A stretch of 64,000 nt of DNA from Lachnospiraceae bacterium (GTDB lineage: Bacteria; Bacillota; Clostridia; Lachnospirales; Lachnospiraceae), in NCBI GenBank assembly GCA_017465475.1, contig JAFTWC010000041.1:1-64000 (forward strand), given 5' to 3'. The notes beneath the pieces are model-generated. The model did no database searches and was not told the origin of the DNA. It was given only the letters and a program-made list of their open reading frames with translations. The position numbers and the translations under genes are program-made. This document shows positions 51,883 to 60,462 of this stretch, piece by piece; the first letter of the stretch is position 1; the number at the start of each line of letters is the position of its first letter.

Positions 51883-52042
51883 GTTTACTTTTACGAAAAC
51901 CGGTTTTGCTCAATATTTATATTGGCAAAAGCAGGATAAGAAGACATTGAGACGAATCGATGAGAAAAACAGATTGGTATATACGATAGACGAGATACAA
52001 AACATAAAAATTCTTTCCTGTAAGGGTCATTACGAAGAATGA
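51875..52042 (+). pseudogene. Internally deleted YoeB-type toxin
   Basis: 55 residues: MNEFTFTKTGFAQYLYWQKQ, DKKTLR, then directly RIDEKNRLVYTIDE and IKILSCKGHYEE. Intact YoeB (~85 residues) has about 30 more residues between these two parts, including the LSG.WSR segment. The deletion is in frame and removes part of the ribonuclease core, so the product should be inactive. Together with the truncated antitoxin this is a decayed toxin-antitoxin locus at the edge of the glycan island. Confidence 0.65.
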
Positions 52043-52171
52043 TAAGTTATTTTCTGCTTAGCAATAAGTCTATAATTCGTGCGTTACTCCAAAATTATTT
52101 CATATTTAATACAATATATAGGGAAAGGAAATTCGCCTTAAGATTAACAGAAAAATCTTTTCCTTCTCCTC

Positions 52172-52199
52172 TAAAGTTTTCTTTCGGCAATGCCGATAT
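52172..52199 (+). promoter_or_regulatory. Sigma-D (sigma-28) flagellar promoter of fliC
   Basis: TAAA (52172-52175), 16 bp, GCCGATAT (52192-52199) matches the flagellar sigma consensus TAAA-N15-GCCGATAT. The transcript would carry a leader of about 180 nt before the flagellin ATG. Confidence 0.85.
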
Positions 52200-52207
52200 A
52201 GTTAGTG

Positions 52208-52385
52208 TAAGGACAAAGACATTGTCCGCCCGGGAAGTCGGTGACGTTCCCGGAGGCAGAAGTCCAAATCCTAGGTGGACAGGCTGCCGTAGACAAACAA
52301 CCCAATAATAAAAGTGACCCGAAAGGATTCGGGGGACTTCATCCCTCATAGCGAGAGGATGGAACCATTATAAGGAGGTAATATT
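52208..52385 (+). promoter_or_regulatory. Structured 5' leader of flagellin mRNA
   Basis: The leader contains several hairpins: CCGGGAA/TTCCCGG (52230-52255), CCCGAA/TTCGGG near 52320 and CATCC/GGATG at 52342-52365. It has repeated GGA motifs before AAGGAGG at 52373-52379. This layout would suit CsrA-type translational control, as at Bacillus hag. It does not fit the c-di-GMP-I riboswitch consensus I know. Confidence 0.5.
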
Positions 52386-54047
52386 ATGAGTATGGTAGTT
52401 CAACACAACATGCAGGCAATCAATGCCAACAGACAGTTAGGAATCGCAACAGGTGCAGTAGGAAAGTCCACTGAGAAGCTTTCTTCCGGATTCAGAATCA
52501 ACCGTGCAGCAGATGATGCAGCAGGCTTAGCTATTTCCGAGAAGATGAGAAGCCAGATCCGTGGTTTAAATCAGGCTTCCACCAACGCACAGGACGGTAT
52601 CTCTCTCATCCAGACCGCTGAAGGTGCTCTTAACGAGACTCACTCCATTCTTCAGAGAATGAGACAGCTCTCCGTACAGGCAGCCAACGGTACTGAGACC
52701 GATGAAGACCGTTCCAACCTTCAGGACGAAGTTGCTCAGCTTCAGGAAGAGCTCGACCGTATCGCTGAGACCACCGAGTTCAACACCATGAAGTTACTTG
52801 ACGGTTCCTTCAGTGGCGGTACTGCTTCTTCTACCAACGCTGGTCCGAAGTACGGACAGTACAGCGGTGGTATGGGTGCATTCATCACCTCTGATATCGC
52901 AGGTGTAAGTGTTAAGACGAATACCACTGCAACCGCAGGCGGCGAGTCTGCAGTTTGGGATGCAGCAGGTACTACCTTAACCTTGAACCTTGCTCACAAC
53001 AAGACCTATACGCAGGAAGAGGTCGATTCTCTCATTGAGAAGGCTAAGCAGGAAGACTTCAGTGCAACGAACAGACCGGCAACTGTAACCGTTAAGTTTG
53101 CAAACGGTGTTTACACCGCAAGTGGCGATGTTACTTCTTCTACCACTGTAGCAGGTACCAAGGCTGAAACCTCTGTTACCTTTGCTACCGCAGGTACTAC
53201 CGGTTATGTTGGTGCAAATACCATTGAGATTAAGGCGAATAAGTATGGTGAAGATATGAACATCACCATTGAGCTTTCCTTCGATGCTGAGGCTGGTCAG
53301 GAAGAAGCAAAGGTTAAGTCCGGTAGCACCGCTACTTATAAGACTACGGTTGACAGTAGTGTAACCAACATTGCAGGTGCTATCACCAACAAGGCAACCT
53401 ACGAGTTGAAGTTACAGTCCGGTAAGGAATACACTGCTGAAGACATCGAGAAGATTCTCGCTGAGGGTGGTGTAGATGTAGATGTTACCTTAAAGGGAAC
53501 CAGTACTCCGGGTACGGATGATCCTGCAACCATTATGGTAACGGATAAGGATTCCTTCAAGACCAGCATCACCTTACAGGGTGGTACCGGTCTCGGTGAT
53601 GAGGATGCATTCTTCACCCAGGCGAAGTACGATTCTTCTGCAGCAACCGGTGGCATGAAGCTTCAGGTAGGTGCTAACGAAGGCCAGACCATCAGCTTCA
53701 ACATCAACGACATGAGCGCTCTTTCCCTTGGTGTAAACGGTACCAACGTACGCGTTGACGATCAGGATAAGGCAGCTAACTCCATTACCGCTATCGATGG
53801 CGCTATTGAGAAGGTTTCCAAGCAGCGTTCTGCTCTCGGTGCTATTCAGAACCGTCTTGAGCACACCATTGCAAACCTCGACGTTGCAGCTGAGAACTTG
53901 CAGACCGCAGAATCTCGTATCCGTGACGTTGACATGGCTAAGGAAATGGTTGAGTACAGCAAGAACAACATCCTGTCTCAGGCATCTCAGTCCATGCTGG
54001 CTCAGGCTAACCAGTCTAACCAGGGCGTTCTTTCCTTACTTGGCTAA
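52386..54047 (+). CDS. fliC: Flagellin
   Basis: 553 residues. The conserved N-terminal D0/D1 part (1-140: [46 protein letters not shown]) and C-terminal part (465-553: [41 protein letters not shown], ending VLSLLG) are intact. The central ~320 residues are a Thr/Ser/Ala-rich variable domain, exposed on the filament and rich in potential O-glycosylation sites; no cysteine is seen. It is secreted by the flagellar type III system. Strong ribosome site, sigma-D promoter and terminator make it a single-gene unit. The glycan genes on both sides suggest modification of this protein. Confidence 0.97.
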   Translation: MSMVVQHNMQAINANRQLGIATGAVGKSTEKLSSGFRINRAADDAAGLAISEKMRSQIRGLNQASTNAQDGISLIQTAEGALNETHSILQRMRQLSVQAANGTETDEDRSNLQDEVAQLQEELDRIAETTEFNTMKLLDGSFSGGTASSTNAGPKYGQYSGGMGAFITSDIAGVSVKTNTTATAGGESAVWDAAGTTLTLNLAHNKTYTQEEVDSLIEKAKQEDFSATNRPATVTVKFANGVYTASGDVTSSTTVAGTKAETSVTFATAGTTGYVGANTIEIKANKYGEDMNITIELSFDAEAGQEEAKVKSGSTATYKTTVDSSVTNIAGAITNKATYELKLQSGKEYTAEDIEKILAEGGVDVDVTLKGTSTPGTDDPATIMVTDKDSFKTSITLQGGTGLGDEDAFFTQAKYDSSAATGGMKLQVGANEGQTISFNINDMSALSLGVNGTNVRVDDQDKAANSITAIDGAIEKVSKQRSALGAIQNRLEHTIANLDVAAENLQTAESRIRDVDMAKEMVEYSKNNILSQASQSMLAQANQSNQGVLSLLG

Positions 54048-54089
54048 TAGCCTGGCAGGGTAAACGCAACATACACATAAGCATTTTTC

Positions 54090-54127
54090 GGAGGGGCCCC
54101 GCACCTAGGAGTGGGGTCCCTCCTTTT
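54090..54127 (+). terminator. Intrinsic terminator of fliC
   Basis: GGAGGGGCCCC pairs with GGGGTCCCTCC (one G-T pair) and is followed by TTTT. Confidence 0.92.
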
Positions 54128-54186
54128 GCGTGCAGGTAAAGTGAGCATTGAGCCGATGGCGCAAGCTTGCTTGCGCAAAGCGGCGA

Positions 54187-54352
54187 AATGCGAACGCGCC
54201 CACGACTGAGCGGCTATGCCGCGAAGTGCGTGGAGAGTGCGAAGCACCGCCTGCACGCAAAGAGAAAGTCAATGCGAACGCGCCCACGACTGAGCGGCTA
54301 TGCCGCGAAGTGCGTGGAGAGTGCGAAGCACCGCCTGCACGCAAAGAGAAAG
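54187..54352. repeat. 84-nt tandem duplication downstream of fliC
   Basis: Bases 54187-54268 and 54271-54352 are identical over 82 nt with a period of 84. Each unit is G/C-rich and foldable (GCGGC-TAT-GCCGC; GTGC-GAA-GCAC; CCACG...CGTGG). A GCGCAAGC/GCTTGCGC hairpin lies just before (54160-54177). TGCGTGCAGG at 54127-54136 is inverted relative to CCTGCACGCA in each unit. The composition differs sharply from the surroundings. No protein is supported. Confidence 0.85.
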
Positions 54353-54515
54353 CTTGAATAAAAATCTTGATTTGTGTAATACTACGTAGAATAAAAATCG
54401 CGATTTGTGCGGTTACGTCTTTTTTTGATGTTTGGCATGTTGGCGTAATGTTCATAAATATTGACATAATATAAAAATACATATATAATTATAAACGTAA
54501 AGGAGGTGGACGAAG

Positions 54516-54839
54516 TTGGGAAAAAAAGCAATCACGATTTTACCACAGACACAGTGCATTTTGGAAGAGATGGGAGAGCAGATTCGTTTGGCTAGGTTGC
54601 GTAGGCATCTTTCGGTAGAACTGGTAGCAGAGAGAGCGGGAGTTAGCCGTACTACGGTTTGGAATGTGGAGAAGGGGAGTCCGTCGGTGGCGATAGGAAT
54701 TTATGCCGCGGTGCTTCATGCGTTGAATCATATGGATAGGGATTTTTTATTGATTGCAAAAGATGATGAGATGGGGAGAAAGATGCAGGATTTGGAGCTG
54801 CTCACCAGAAAGAGGGCACCGAAAAAGGGAGGAAAATAG
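54516..54839 (+). CDS. hipB: HipB-like helix-turn-helix antitoxin
   Basis: 107 residues from a TTG start at 54516 with AAAGGAGGTGG ahead. An XRE-type HTH occupies about 18-75: GEQIRLARLRRHLSVELVAE, RAGVSRTTVWNVEKGSPSVAIG. The C-terminal tail is basic (LLTRKRAPKKGGK). It directly precedes hipA with adjoining stop and start, so it is the likely repressor and antitoxin of the pair. An A/T-rich region before it may hold its operator. Confidence 0.88.
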   Translation: MGKKAITILPQTQCILEEMGEQIRLARLRRHLSVELVAERAGVSRTTVWNVEKGSPSVAIGIYAAVLHALNHMDRDFLLIAKDDEMGRKMQDLELLTRKRAPKKGGK

Positions 54840-56105
54840 ATGGAAACTGCGAAGAAGACGATTTATGTGTATGAAAATTGGAGCGACGAGATACCGACAT
54901 TATTGGGGAAACTGCATGTGGAGAGTGGTCGAGGGACAGAACATTATGCCTTTGAATACGATAGGGAATGGTTAGGGAAGGAGATGCTTCCGTTTGTGCT
55001 TGATCCGGATTTGTCTTTGTACATCGGAAGGCAGTATGTACCTCTTGATAAAGCGAATTTCGGGATATTTTCCGATTCGGCACCTGACCGTTGGGGAAGA
55101 ATGCTGATGAAACGGAGAGAGAAGTTTTTGGCGGATAAAGAGGGAAGAAAGCCGAGAAAATTGTTAGAAAGCGATTATTTGCTCGGTGTATATGATGAAA
55201 CCCGTATGGGAGCAATACGTTTTTCCTTAGAGGAAGGCGGAGATTTTTTGTCGAACGATAAAGAGTATGCGACACCGCCCTGGACGACATTACGTTCTTT
55301 AGAGGAAGCTTCGCGAGAGTTTGAAAAAGATGAGAATTGTCTGAACGAAAGATGGTTGAACCAGCTTTTAAAACCCGGCTCGTCTCTCGGAGGCGCCAGA
55401 CCGAAGGCGACGGTACAGGATACCAAAGGAAATCTTTGGATTGCGAAATTTCCTTCGAAGAATGATGAAGTAAATACCGGGGCATGGGAGAAAGTGGTGC
55501 ACGACTTGGCGAGATTATGTGGTTTAAATGTGCCGGAATCAAAATTGGAAACTTTTTCAAAGCTGGGAGGGACTTTTCTCGTAAGGAGGTTTGACCGCGA
55601 GGGAGAACGGCGCATTCATTTTGCGTCGGCGATGACGATGCTTGGGAAAACAGACGGAGCATCTGCGGAAGATGGTGTGGGCTATTTGGATATGGTGTCG
55701 TTTTTGAAGGCGAACGGTGCTGCGCCGAAGCAAGATTTGCGGGAACTTTGGAAGAGGGTGGTATTTCATATGGCAGTGTCTAATACGGATGACCATTTGC
55801 GAAATCACGGCTTTCTGTTGACGAAGAGAGGATGGATTCTCTCACCGCTGTATGATGTGAATCCGGTTCCGTATGGTGAGGAGTTATCTCTGAACGTAGA
55901 TGAATATGATAATACCATTTCGATTGAATTGGCATTGGAAACGGCAGCGCAGTATGGTATAGGAGAAAAGGAAGCAGAGAAGCTGGCATGGGATATTTTG
56001 ACAACAGTGAAAGAAAATTGGGAAAGGCTTGCAAATGAGTATGGCTTGAGTAGGAGTGCGGTGGAGTATATGCGACCGGCATTTCGCTGCTGTTACGAAT
56101 CATAG
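54840..56105 (+). CDS. hipA: HipA-like serine/threonine kinase toxin
   Basis: 421 residues. HipA_N part (1-110, with NFGIFSDSAPDRWGRMLMKRRE), the ATP-binding LKPGSSLGGARPKATV (about 190), the catalytic HMAVSNTDDHLRNHGFLL (about 315) and the Mg-binding ILSPLYDVNPVP are all present, so it looks active. In E. coli HipA phosphorylates glutamyl-tRNA synthetase to induce dormancy; the target here is unknown. It starts one base after the hipB stop. Location between flagellin and a glycosyltransferase suggests island maintenance. Confidence 0.92.
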   Translation: METAKKTIYVYENWSDEIPTLLGKLHVESGRGTEHYAFEYDREWLGKEMLPFVLDPDLSLYIGRQYVPLDKANFGIFSDSAPDRWGRMLMKRREKFLADKEGRKPRKLLESDYLLGVYDETRMGAIRFSLEEGGDFLSNDKEYATPPWTTLRSLEEASREFEKDENCLNERWLNQLLKPGSSLGGARPKATVQDTKGNLWIAKFPSKNDEVNTGAWEKVVHDLARLCGLNVPESKLETFSKLGGTFLVRRFDREGERRIHFASAMTMLGKTDGASAEDGVGYLDMVSFLKANGAAPKQDLRELWKRVVFHMAVSNTDDHLRNHGFLLTKRGWILSPLYDVNPVPYGEELSLNVDEYDNTISIELALETAAQYGIGEKEAEKLAWDILTTVKENWERLANEYGLSRSAVEYMRPAFRCCYES

Positions 56106-56188
56106 AAAAGCAAGGAACATCTAAATTAGTCCCGGCTTTTTGCCGATATATATCTATATGGCAAAGTGTGCCAAAAGGGGGATTTTGA

Positions 56189-58309
56189 ATGGATAAAAAA
56201 CAACCGTTGCTCAGTATTTCCATGTTGGTTTCCAACAACCGGAGAGATACCATAGAAAAATGTATGGAGTCGCTGGTTCCGTTAATGAAGGCGGTGCCTA
56301 GTGAGCTGATTATCGTGGATACGGGATGTACCGACGGTTCGGTGGATATTGCGCGAAAGTACGCGGATAAGGTGGTACAGTTTACCTGGTGTAAGGATTT
56401 TGCAGCGGCGCGAAATGCGGGGCTTCGCGAATGTACCGGTGAGTGGTTTTTGTATTTGGACGATGATGAGTGGTTTGATGATGTGTCGGAGCTCATTGCA
56501 TTTTTTCAGAGCGAAGGAAGAAATCAATGTGATGCATTGTGGTATTTGCAGAGAAATTATGACAGTTTTGAAGGGAAGAGCTATACGGACACTTACGTGG
56601 GCCGTTGCGTAAAGATGACTCCGGAGACAAAGTTCTGCGGAAAGATTCACGAGTGGCTGGAGCCGTTGCCGTGTGCAATCTTGAAGACGGACGCCTTTGT
56701 GCATCATTACGGCTATGTATATAAAAATGAAGAAGAACGACAGAAACATTTGGAACGGAATCTGACCCTGGAGGAAGAGGCAGTAAAAGAGAATCCCAAT
56801 GATTTGCGGATGTGCTGTCAGCTGGTACAGGAGTACCGGGTGGCGAGACGCTACGAGGATGCAATGGCACTTTGTAATCGGTGCCTGACGGATGTGGAAA
56901 AAACGGATAAAGGGGCGTTTATACAGTATTTACGCCTGGCAATTCCGAAGATTTATAAAGAGTCGGAGAAGTATGAGGAGGCTTTGGTAGCTTTTGAAGA
57001 GTTGGAGAAAAACTATACCTTGCTTCGCCAGACCAGATTGGGACTGTTTTACGATAAGGCACTGAACTACGGATGTTTAAAACAGGAAGAGAAGCTGGTA
57101 CAGGCATTCCTGTGTTATTTACGGGAGTTTGATAAACCGTCGAAGAAGGGTGAACCGGAGTTTCCGGTGATGGATTTTGCCCAGTATCAGTCCGAGTTGT
57201 TTCGCCAGAGGGCGGTGGAATATTCTGTGACCAATATGATTTGCGGTGAAGTTTTCGGTTATGCAAAGGAAGTGTTTTCCTACATTGACTGGGAGAAAAA
57301 TGCAAGACCGAAGGATATGCTGACAGCCTTGTTCCGGTGCTATGATGAGACCGGGGATGAAAGTCTGCTTGAGGAACATCTTCCGGTAGTGCTAAAGATA
57401 GAAGAGCTGGAGCAGCAGGTATACGGTTCGTTACAGTCTCTGTATGAGAAAAACAGGGACAAAAAGGAAAAACAGGATAAGCAGCTTGCAGATTTGGAAA
57501 GCCTGCAGTTGGAGCAGGGGAATTTCCCGTTCTTTCACCTGTTGTATACGGAGAGCAAAGGAGTTACCACTGAGAAGGATTTGGAAGCCTACTATGAAAA
57601 GAGTGACCGTAAATATGATGGGGAAGTGGTGGCAGTTTTGCTCTTTAATGAAAAGCTGGTGCTTCCGATTTTACACAGAACACCGATGGAGCTCTACAGG
57701 GAAGGGGTTTCTGTGTTCGTAAAGGGAAAAAGCCTGTGGCAGCTGGAGGCGGCCTTTGAAAAGTTAGCCTTTTTAAAGAAATGTTATCCGGAAGAATGGA
57801 TGAGTTTTTGGTATCTTGCCCGTATGGGAATGGCAGAGAAGCGACTTTTGCTGGCAGCAGAGGAGCAGAAAGAGGTTCGGACGTATCTGAAGGATTACAT
57901 GGAAGCCGGTATGCAGTATGCAAAAGAACTGTATCGCCCGGAGCTTTTGTGCCGGCAGAATCGCTACGGACTTCCGGCAAATCTTCGCTTTATCTGCATT
58001 ATGGAAGAAGCTATGGCACAGGAAGCTGATTTTGCGGCATGGGGTGAAGGCCTTAAGATGGCGGCAAAAGAGTATCCGACACTGCTTCCGGTGGTGAAAG
58101 CATTATTGGCAGAGAAGGATCAAAGAAAGTCCGGGAACAGTAGCGCAAAGCAGGAACTTTTGGCTTTGGCAGAACAGCTGAAAACCGTGGTACGAGCTCA
58201 ACTGGCGGAAGGAAACGTGGGAGAAGCCAAGGCGATTCTTTCCGAACTTGCAGAGATGCTGCCGGAGGATGAGGAAGTGAAGGCACTGTTGGAGTGTGCG
58301 AATAAGTAA
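56189..58309 (+). CDS. GT2 glycosyltransferase fused to TPR-type repeats
   Basis: 706 residues. The GT2 domain (about 8-235) has LLSISMLVSNNRRDTIEKCMES, ELIIVDTGCTDGSVDIARKYA, KDFAAARNAGL and the metal motif LYLDDDEWF, followed by GRCVKMTPETKFCGKIHEWLE. From about 240 the rest is helical with tetratricopeptide-like units and a C-terminal coiled part. Enzymes of this layout glycosylate surface proteins, including flagellins, or wall polymers. A long AAAAGGGGG site precedes the ATG. It lies 2.1 kb after fliC on the same strand. Confidence 0.9.
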   Translation: MDKKQPLLSISMLVSNNRRDTIEKCMESLVPLMKAVPSELIIVDTGCTDGSVDIARKYADKVVQFTWCKDFAAARNAGLRECTGEWFLYLDDDEWFDDVSELIAFFQSEGRNQCDALWYLQRNYDSFEGKSYTDTYVGRCVKMTPETKFCGKIHEWLEPLPCAILKTDAFVHHYGYVYKNEEERQKHLERNLTLEEEAVKENPNDLRMCCQLVQEYRVARRYEDAMALCNRCLTDVEKTDKGAFIQYLRLAIPKIYKESEKYEEALVAFEELEKNYTLLRQTRLGLFYDKALNYGCLKQEEKLVQAFLCYLREFDKPSKKGEPEFPVMDFAQYQSELFRQRAVEYSVTNMICGEVFGYAKEVFSYIDWEKNARPKDMLTALFRCYDETGDESLLEEHLPVVLKIEELEQQVYGSLQSLYEKNRDKKEKQDKQLADLESLQLEQGNFPFFHLLYTESKGVTTEKDLEAYYEKSDRKYDGEVVAVLLFNEKLVLPILHRTPMELYREGVSVFVKGKSLWQLEAAFEKLAFLKKCYPEEWMSFWYLARMGMAEKRLLLAAEEQKEVRTYLKDYMEAGMQYAKELYRPELLCRQNRYGLPANLRFICIMEEAMAQEADFAAWGEGLKMAAKEYPTLLPVVKALLAEKDQRKSGNSSAKQELLALAEQLKTVVRAQLAEGNVGEAKAILSELAEMLPEDEEVKALLECANK

Positions 58310-58435
58310 TGAAATTATCTCAATAAAACTTTAAGAATCTAACGTCTTGAACAATCCCCCAAATTGTGTATAATGATACATGGGGGATTGTTTCTATGTG
58401 GATAAGTATTGTTCCCTGAAAAGGAGTACAAAAAG

Positions 58436-59383
58436 ATGAACTTTATTTTAGATATTATCCGTGGTGCGGTGATCGGCATTGCAAATATTATTCCGGGTGT
58501 CAGTGGCGGAACCATGATGGTAACCATGGGCATTTATGATAAGCTGCTTGGTTCCATTACCGGGATTTTTAAACAGTTTAAGAAGAGTATTAAGACGCTG
58601 TTTCCTTATATTATCGGTATGGCGGTGGGCATCGGCGCTTTTGCGTTTTTGTTGACGAAGGTGCTTTTAGTGAAAGCACCTCTTCCGACGGCGTTTGCCT
58701 TCATTGGTCTGATTGTGGGCGGCGTGCCGGTGTTGGTAAAGAAAATGATACAGGCCGGAAGGGGAATGAACGGAGAAAACAGTGAAACGACTTCAAATGT
58801 CGGAGACGGGGAGTCGAAGGCGGCACAGAAGGCTGCCACGGAGCGAAAGCAGCCGAAGGTGGTTTTCTGTATCCTTGTGTTTGCACTGTTTTTTGCCATG
58901 ATTATCGGTATGCAGTTTTTGGGCGAAGGAGCGGACCGGGCTGTGACACCGTCGTTGTTAAATACAGTGATTTTGCTTGTTATGGGCGTGCTGGCTGCGG
59001 CAGCCATGGTAATTCCGGGCGTCAGCGGTTCTTTGCTTTTGTTGGCGTTCGGCTATTATAACCCGGTGACGGGAGCTGTGACGGATTTCATTTCTGCGGT
59101 ATTTGAGTTTGATATTGCCCTTGCATGGAACAAGGCACTCATATTGTTCCCGTTCGGCATCGGTGTGCTTCTTGGCATTTTCTTTGTGGCAAAGTTGATT
59201 GAATGGTTGTTAAAAAAACATGAGCGACTGACCTATTGCGGTATTTTGGGACTGGTATGTGCGTCGCCGATTCCGGTATTTTTAAACGCTTTGGGCGGCA
59301 CTATCGGTGCGGTGGCGGTAATTGCCAGCGTTGTGACCTTTGCAGCCGGTTTTGTAGTGGCTTATGTGATGGGAAGAGAGTAA
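58436..59383 (+). CDS. DUF368 membrane protein (polyprenyl-phosphate transporter family)
   Basis: 315 residues from ATG 58436 (AAAAGGAG at 58419-58426). About eight to ten hydrophobic segments with an internal pseudo-repeat: NIIPGVSGGTMMVTMGIYD near the start and MVIPGVSGSLLLLAFGYYN at about 185. The DUF368 family was recently shown to return undecaprenyl phosphate across the membrane (PopT), so this protein may recycle the lipid carrier used for wall and glycan synthesis. A charged loop of ~35 residues lies near 110-145. It ends 2 bp before znuA. Confidence 0.88.
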   Translation: MNFILDIIRGAVIGIANIIPGVSGGTMMVTMGIYDKLLGSITGIFKQFKKSIKTLFPYIIGMAVGIGAFAFLLTKVLLVKAPLPTAFAFIGLIVGGVPVLVKKMIQAGRGMNGENSETTSNVGDGESKAAQKAATERKQPKVVFCILVFALFFAMIIGMQFLGEGADRAVTPSLLNTVILLVMGVLAAAAMVIPGVSGSLLLLAFGYYNPVTGAVTDFISAVFEFDIALAWNKALILFPFGIGVLLGIFFVAKLIEWLLKKHERLTYCGILGLVCASPIPVFLNALGGTIGAVAVIASVVTFAAGFVVAYVMGRE

Positions 59384-59385
59384 CG

Positions 59386-60453
59386 ATGGGAAAGAAGAAA
59401 GCACTTTTTATGGTGTGCCTGCTGGCGGTGGCCTTCGGACTTACTGCGTTGGTAGCACTATTTGCAGAGAAAAAAGAAGAATCGGAAGGGATTTTGTGTG
59501 TTACCTCCTTTTATCCTGTGCAACTTCTGGCAGAGTCTGTGGCAGAGGGGGCGGATGGGGTAACAGTTCGGAATCTGACGGAGAATCATTCCGGTTGTAT
59601 TCATGATTATACGCTGACAACTCAGGATATGCGCCTGCTTTCGGAGGCGGAGCTGTTTTTGATTAACGGTGGCGATATGGAGCTGTTTTTGGAGAAAGCT
59701 GCTTCGGAGTACACGGATCTGACCATTGTGGATACTTCGGAAGGATTTGTATTTCTCGAAGGTGTGGGACATGCCCATGAACATGACGGAGAAGAGGAGG
59801 AGGGTCATTCGGAGGAATGTACGAACCCGACCCATCATCATGAGGAGGTTTCAGATGCCCACGAGGGACATTCCCATGTGTTAAATGCTCATCTTTGGAT
59901 GGAGATTGACGGATATTTATTGCAGCTTCAGCGTGTGGAGGAAGCTTTTGTAAAGGCGGACCCTGCACAGGCAGAGCTTTACCGGAACAATGCAAGGATT
60001 TGTCGGGAGGAATTGGCTGCGCTGAAGGAAATGTACGCAGCTGCAAAGAAGGTACTTGCAGGCAGAGAAACCGTAGTGTTCCATGAAGGATTTGTTTATT
60101 TGTTCAATATGCTGGGAGTGGAAACCGTACATTGTCTTGCAATGGATGCCGATACGCAGATTGCGGCGGGAGAAGCGGCAGAAATTATAGAAGAATGCAG
60201 GCTCCACGGAATTACGGTTCTGTTTGCGGAAGAAGAGTATGTAGAAACGGTTACGGATACCTTTGCCGGGGAATTGGGCGGAATGGTAGTTTCCCTGGAC
60301 CCGGTAACGGGAACGGAGTCTTCCGGGAATACGACTGCCGGAGATGAGGCATCGGAACATCCGCAAGCGGGAGAAAAAATCGGTGTGGCGCAGTATTGTG
60401 CACGGATGCGCCGGAACTTGGAGAAAATCCTGGAAGTATACGGCGTGCAGTAA
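59386..60453 (+). CDS. znuA: Zinc ABC transporter substrate-binding protein ZnuA-like
   Basis: 355 residues from ATG 59386, 2 bp after the DUF368 stop. A hydrophobic N-terminus (ALFMVCLLAVAFGLTALVALF) lacks a clear lipobox, so it may stay as an uncleaved anchor. Metal ligands: NHSGCIHDYTLT, then a His/Glu-rich loop (about 125-165: GHAHEHDGEEEEGHSEEC..HHHEEVSDAHEGHSH) running into LNAHLWM; later FHEGFVYLFN. The His-rich loop points to zinc over manganese. First gene of znuA-C-B. Confidence 0.9.
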   Translation: MGKKKALFMVCLLAVAFGLTALVALFAEKKEESEGILCVTSFYPVQLLAESVAEGADGVTVRNLTENHSGCIHDYTLTTQDMRLLSEAELFLINGGDMELFLEKAASEYTDLTIVDTSEGFVFLEGVGHAHEHDGEEEEGHSEECTNPTHHHEEVSDAHEGHSHVLNAHLWMEIDGYLLQLQRVEEAFVKADPAQAELYRNNARICREELAALKEMYAAAKKVLAGRETVVFHEGFVYLFNMLGVETVHCLAMDADTQIAAGEAAEIIEECRLHGITVLFAEEEYVETVTDTFAGELGGMVVSLDPVTGTESSGNTTAGDEASEHPQAGEKIGVAQYCARMRRNLEKILEVYGVQ

Positions 60454-60462
60454 GGAGGAATT

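Noticed and set aside
52039-52308. 89-codon open frame across the fliC promoter and leader
   Set aside because: It covers the sigma-D promoter and hairpins, has no ribosome site and no recognisable protein.
52208-52385. c-di-GMP-I riboswitch in the flagellin leader
   Set aside because: The conserved GGCAAACC-type and GCAAAGC-type segments could not be found.
54187-54352. CRISPR array
   Set aside because: Only two long directly adjoining units with a 2-nt gap and no spacers or cas genes.
54148-54482. Small open frames over the tandem repeat, both strands
   Set aside because: They simply translate the 84-nt repeat, whose period is a multiple of three; no ribosome site.
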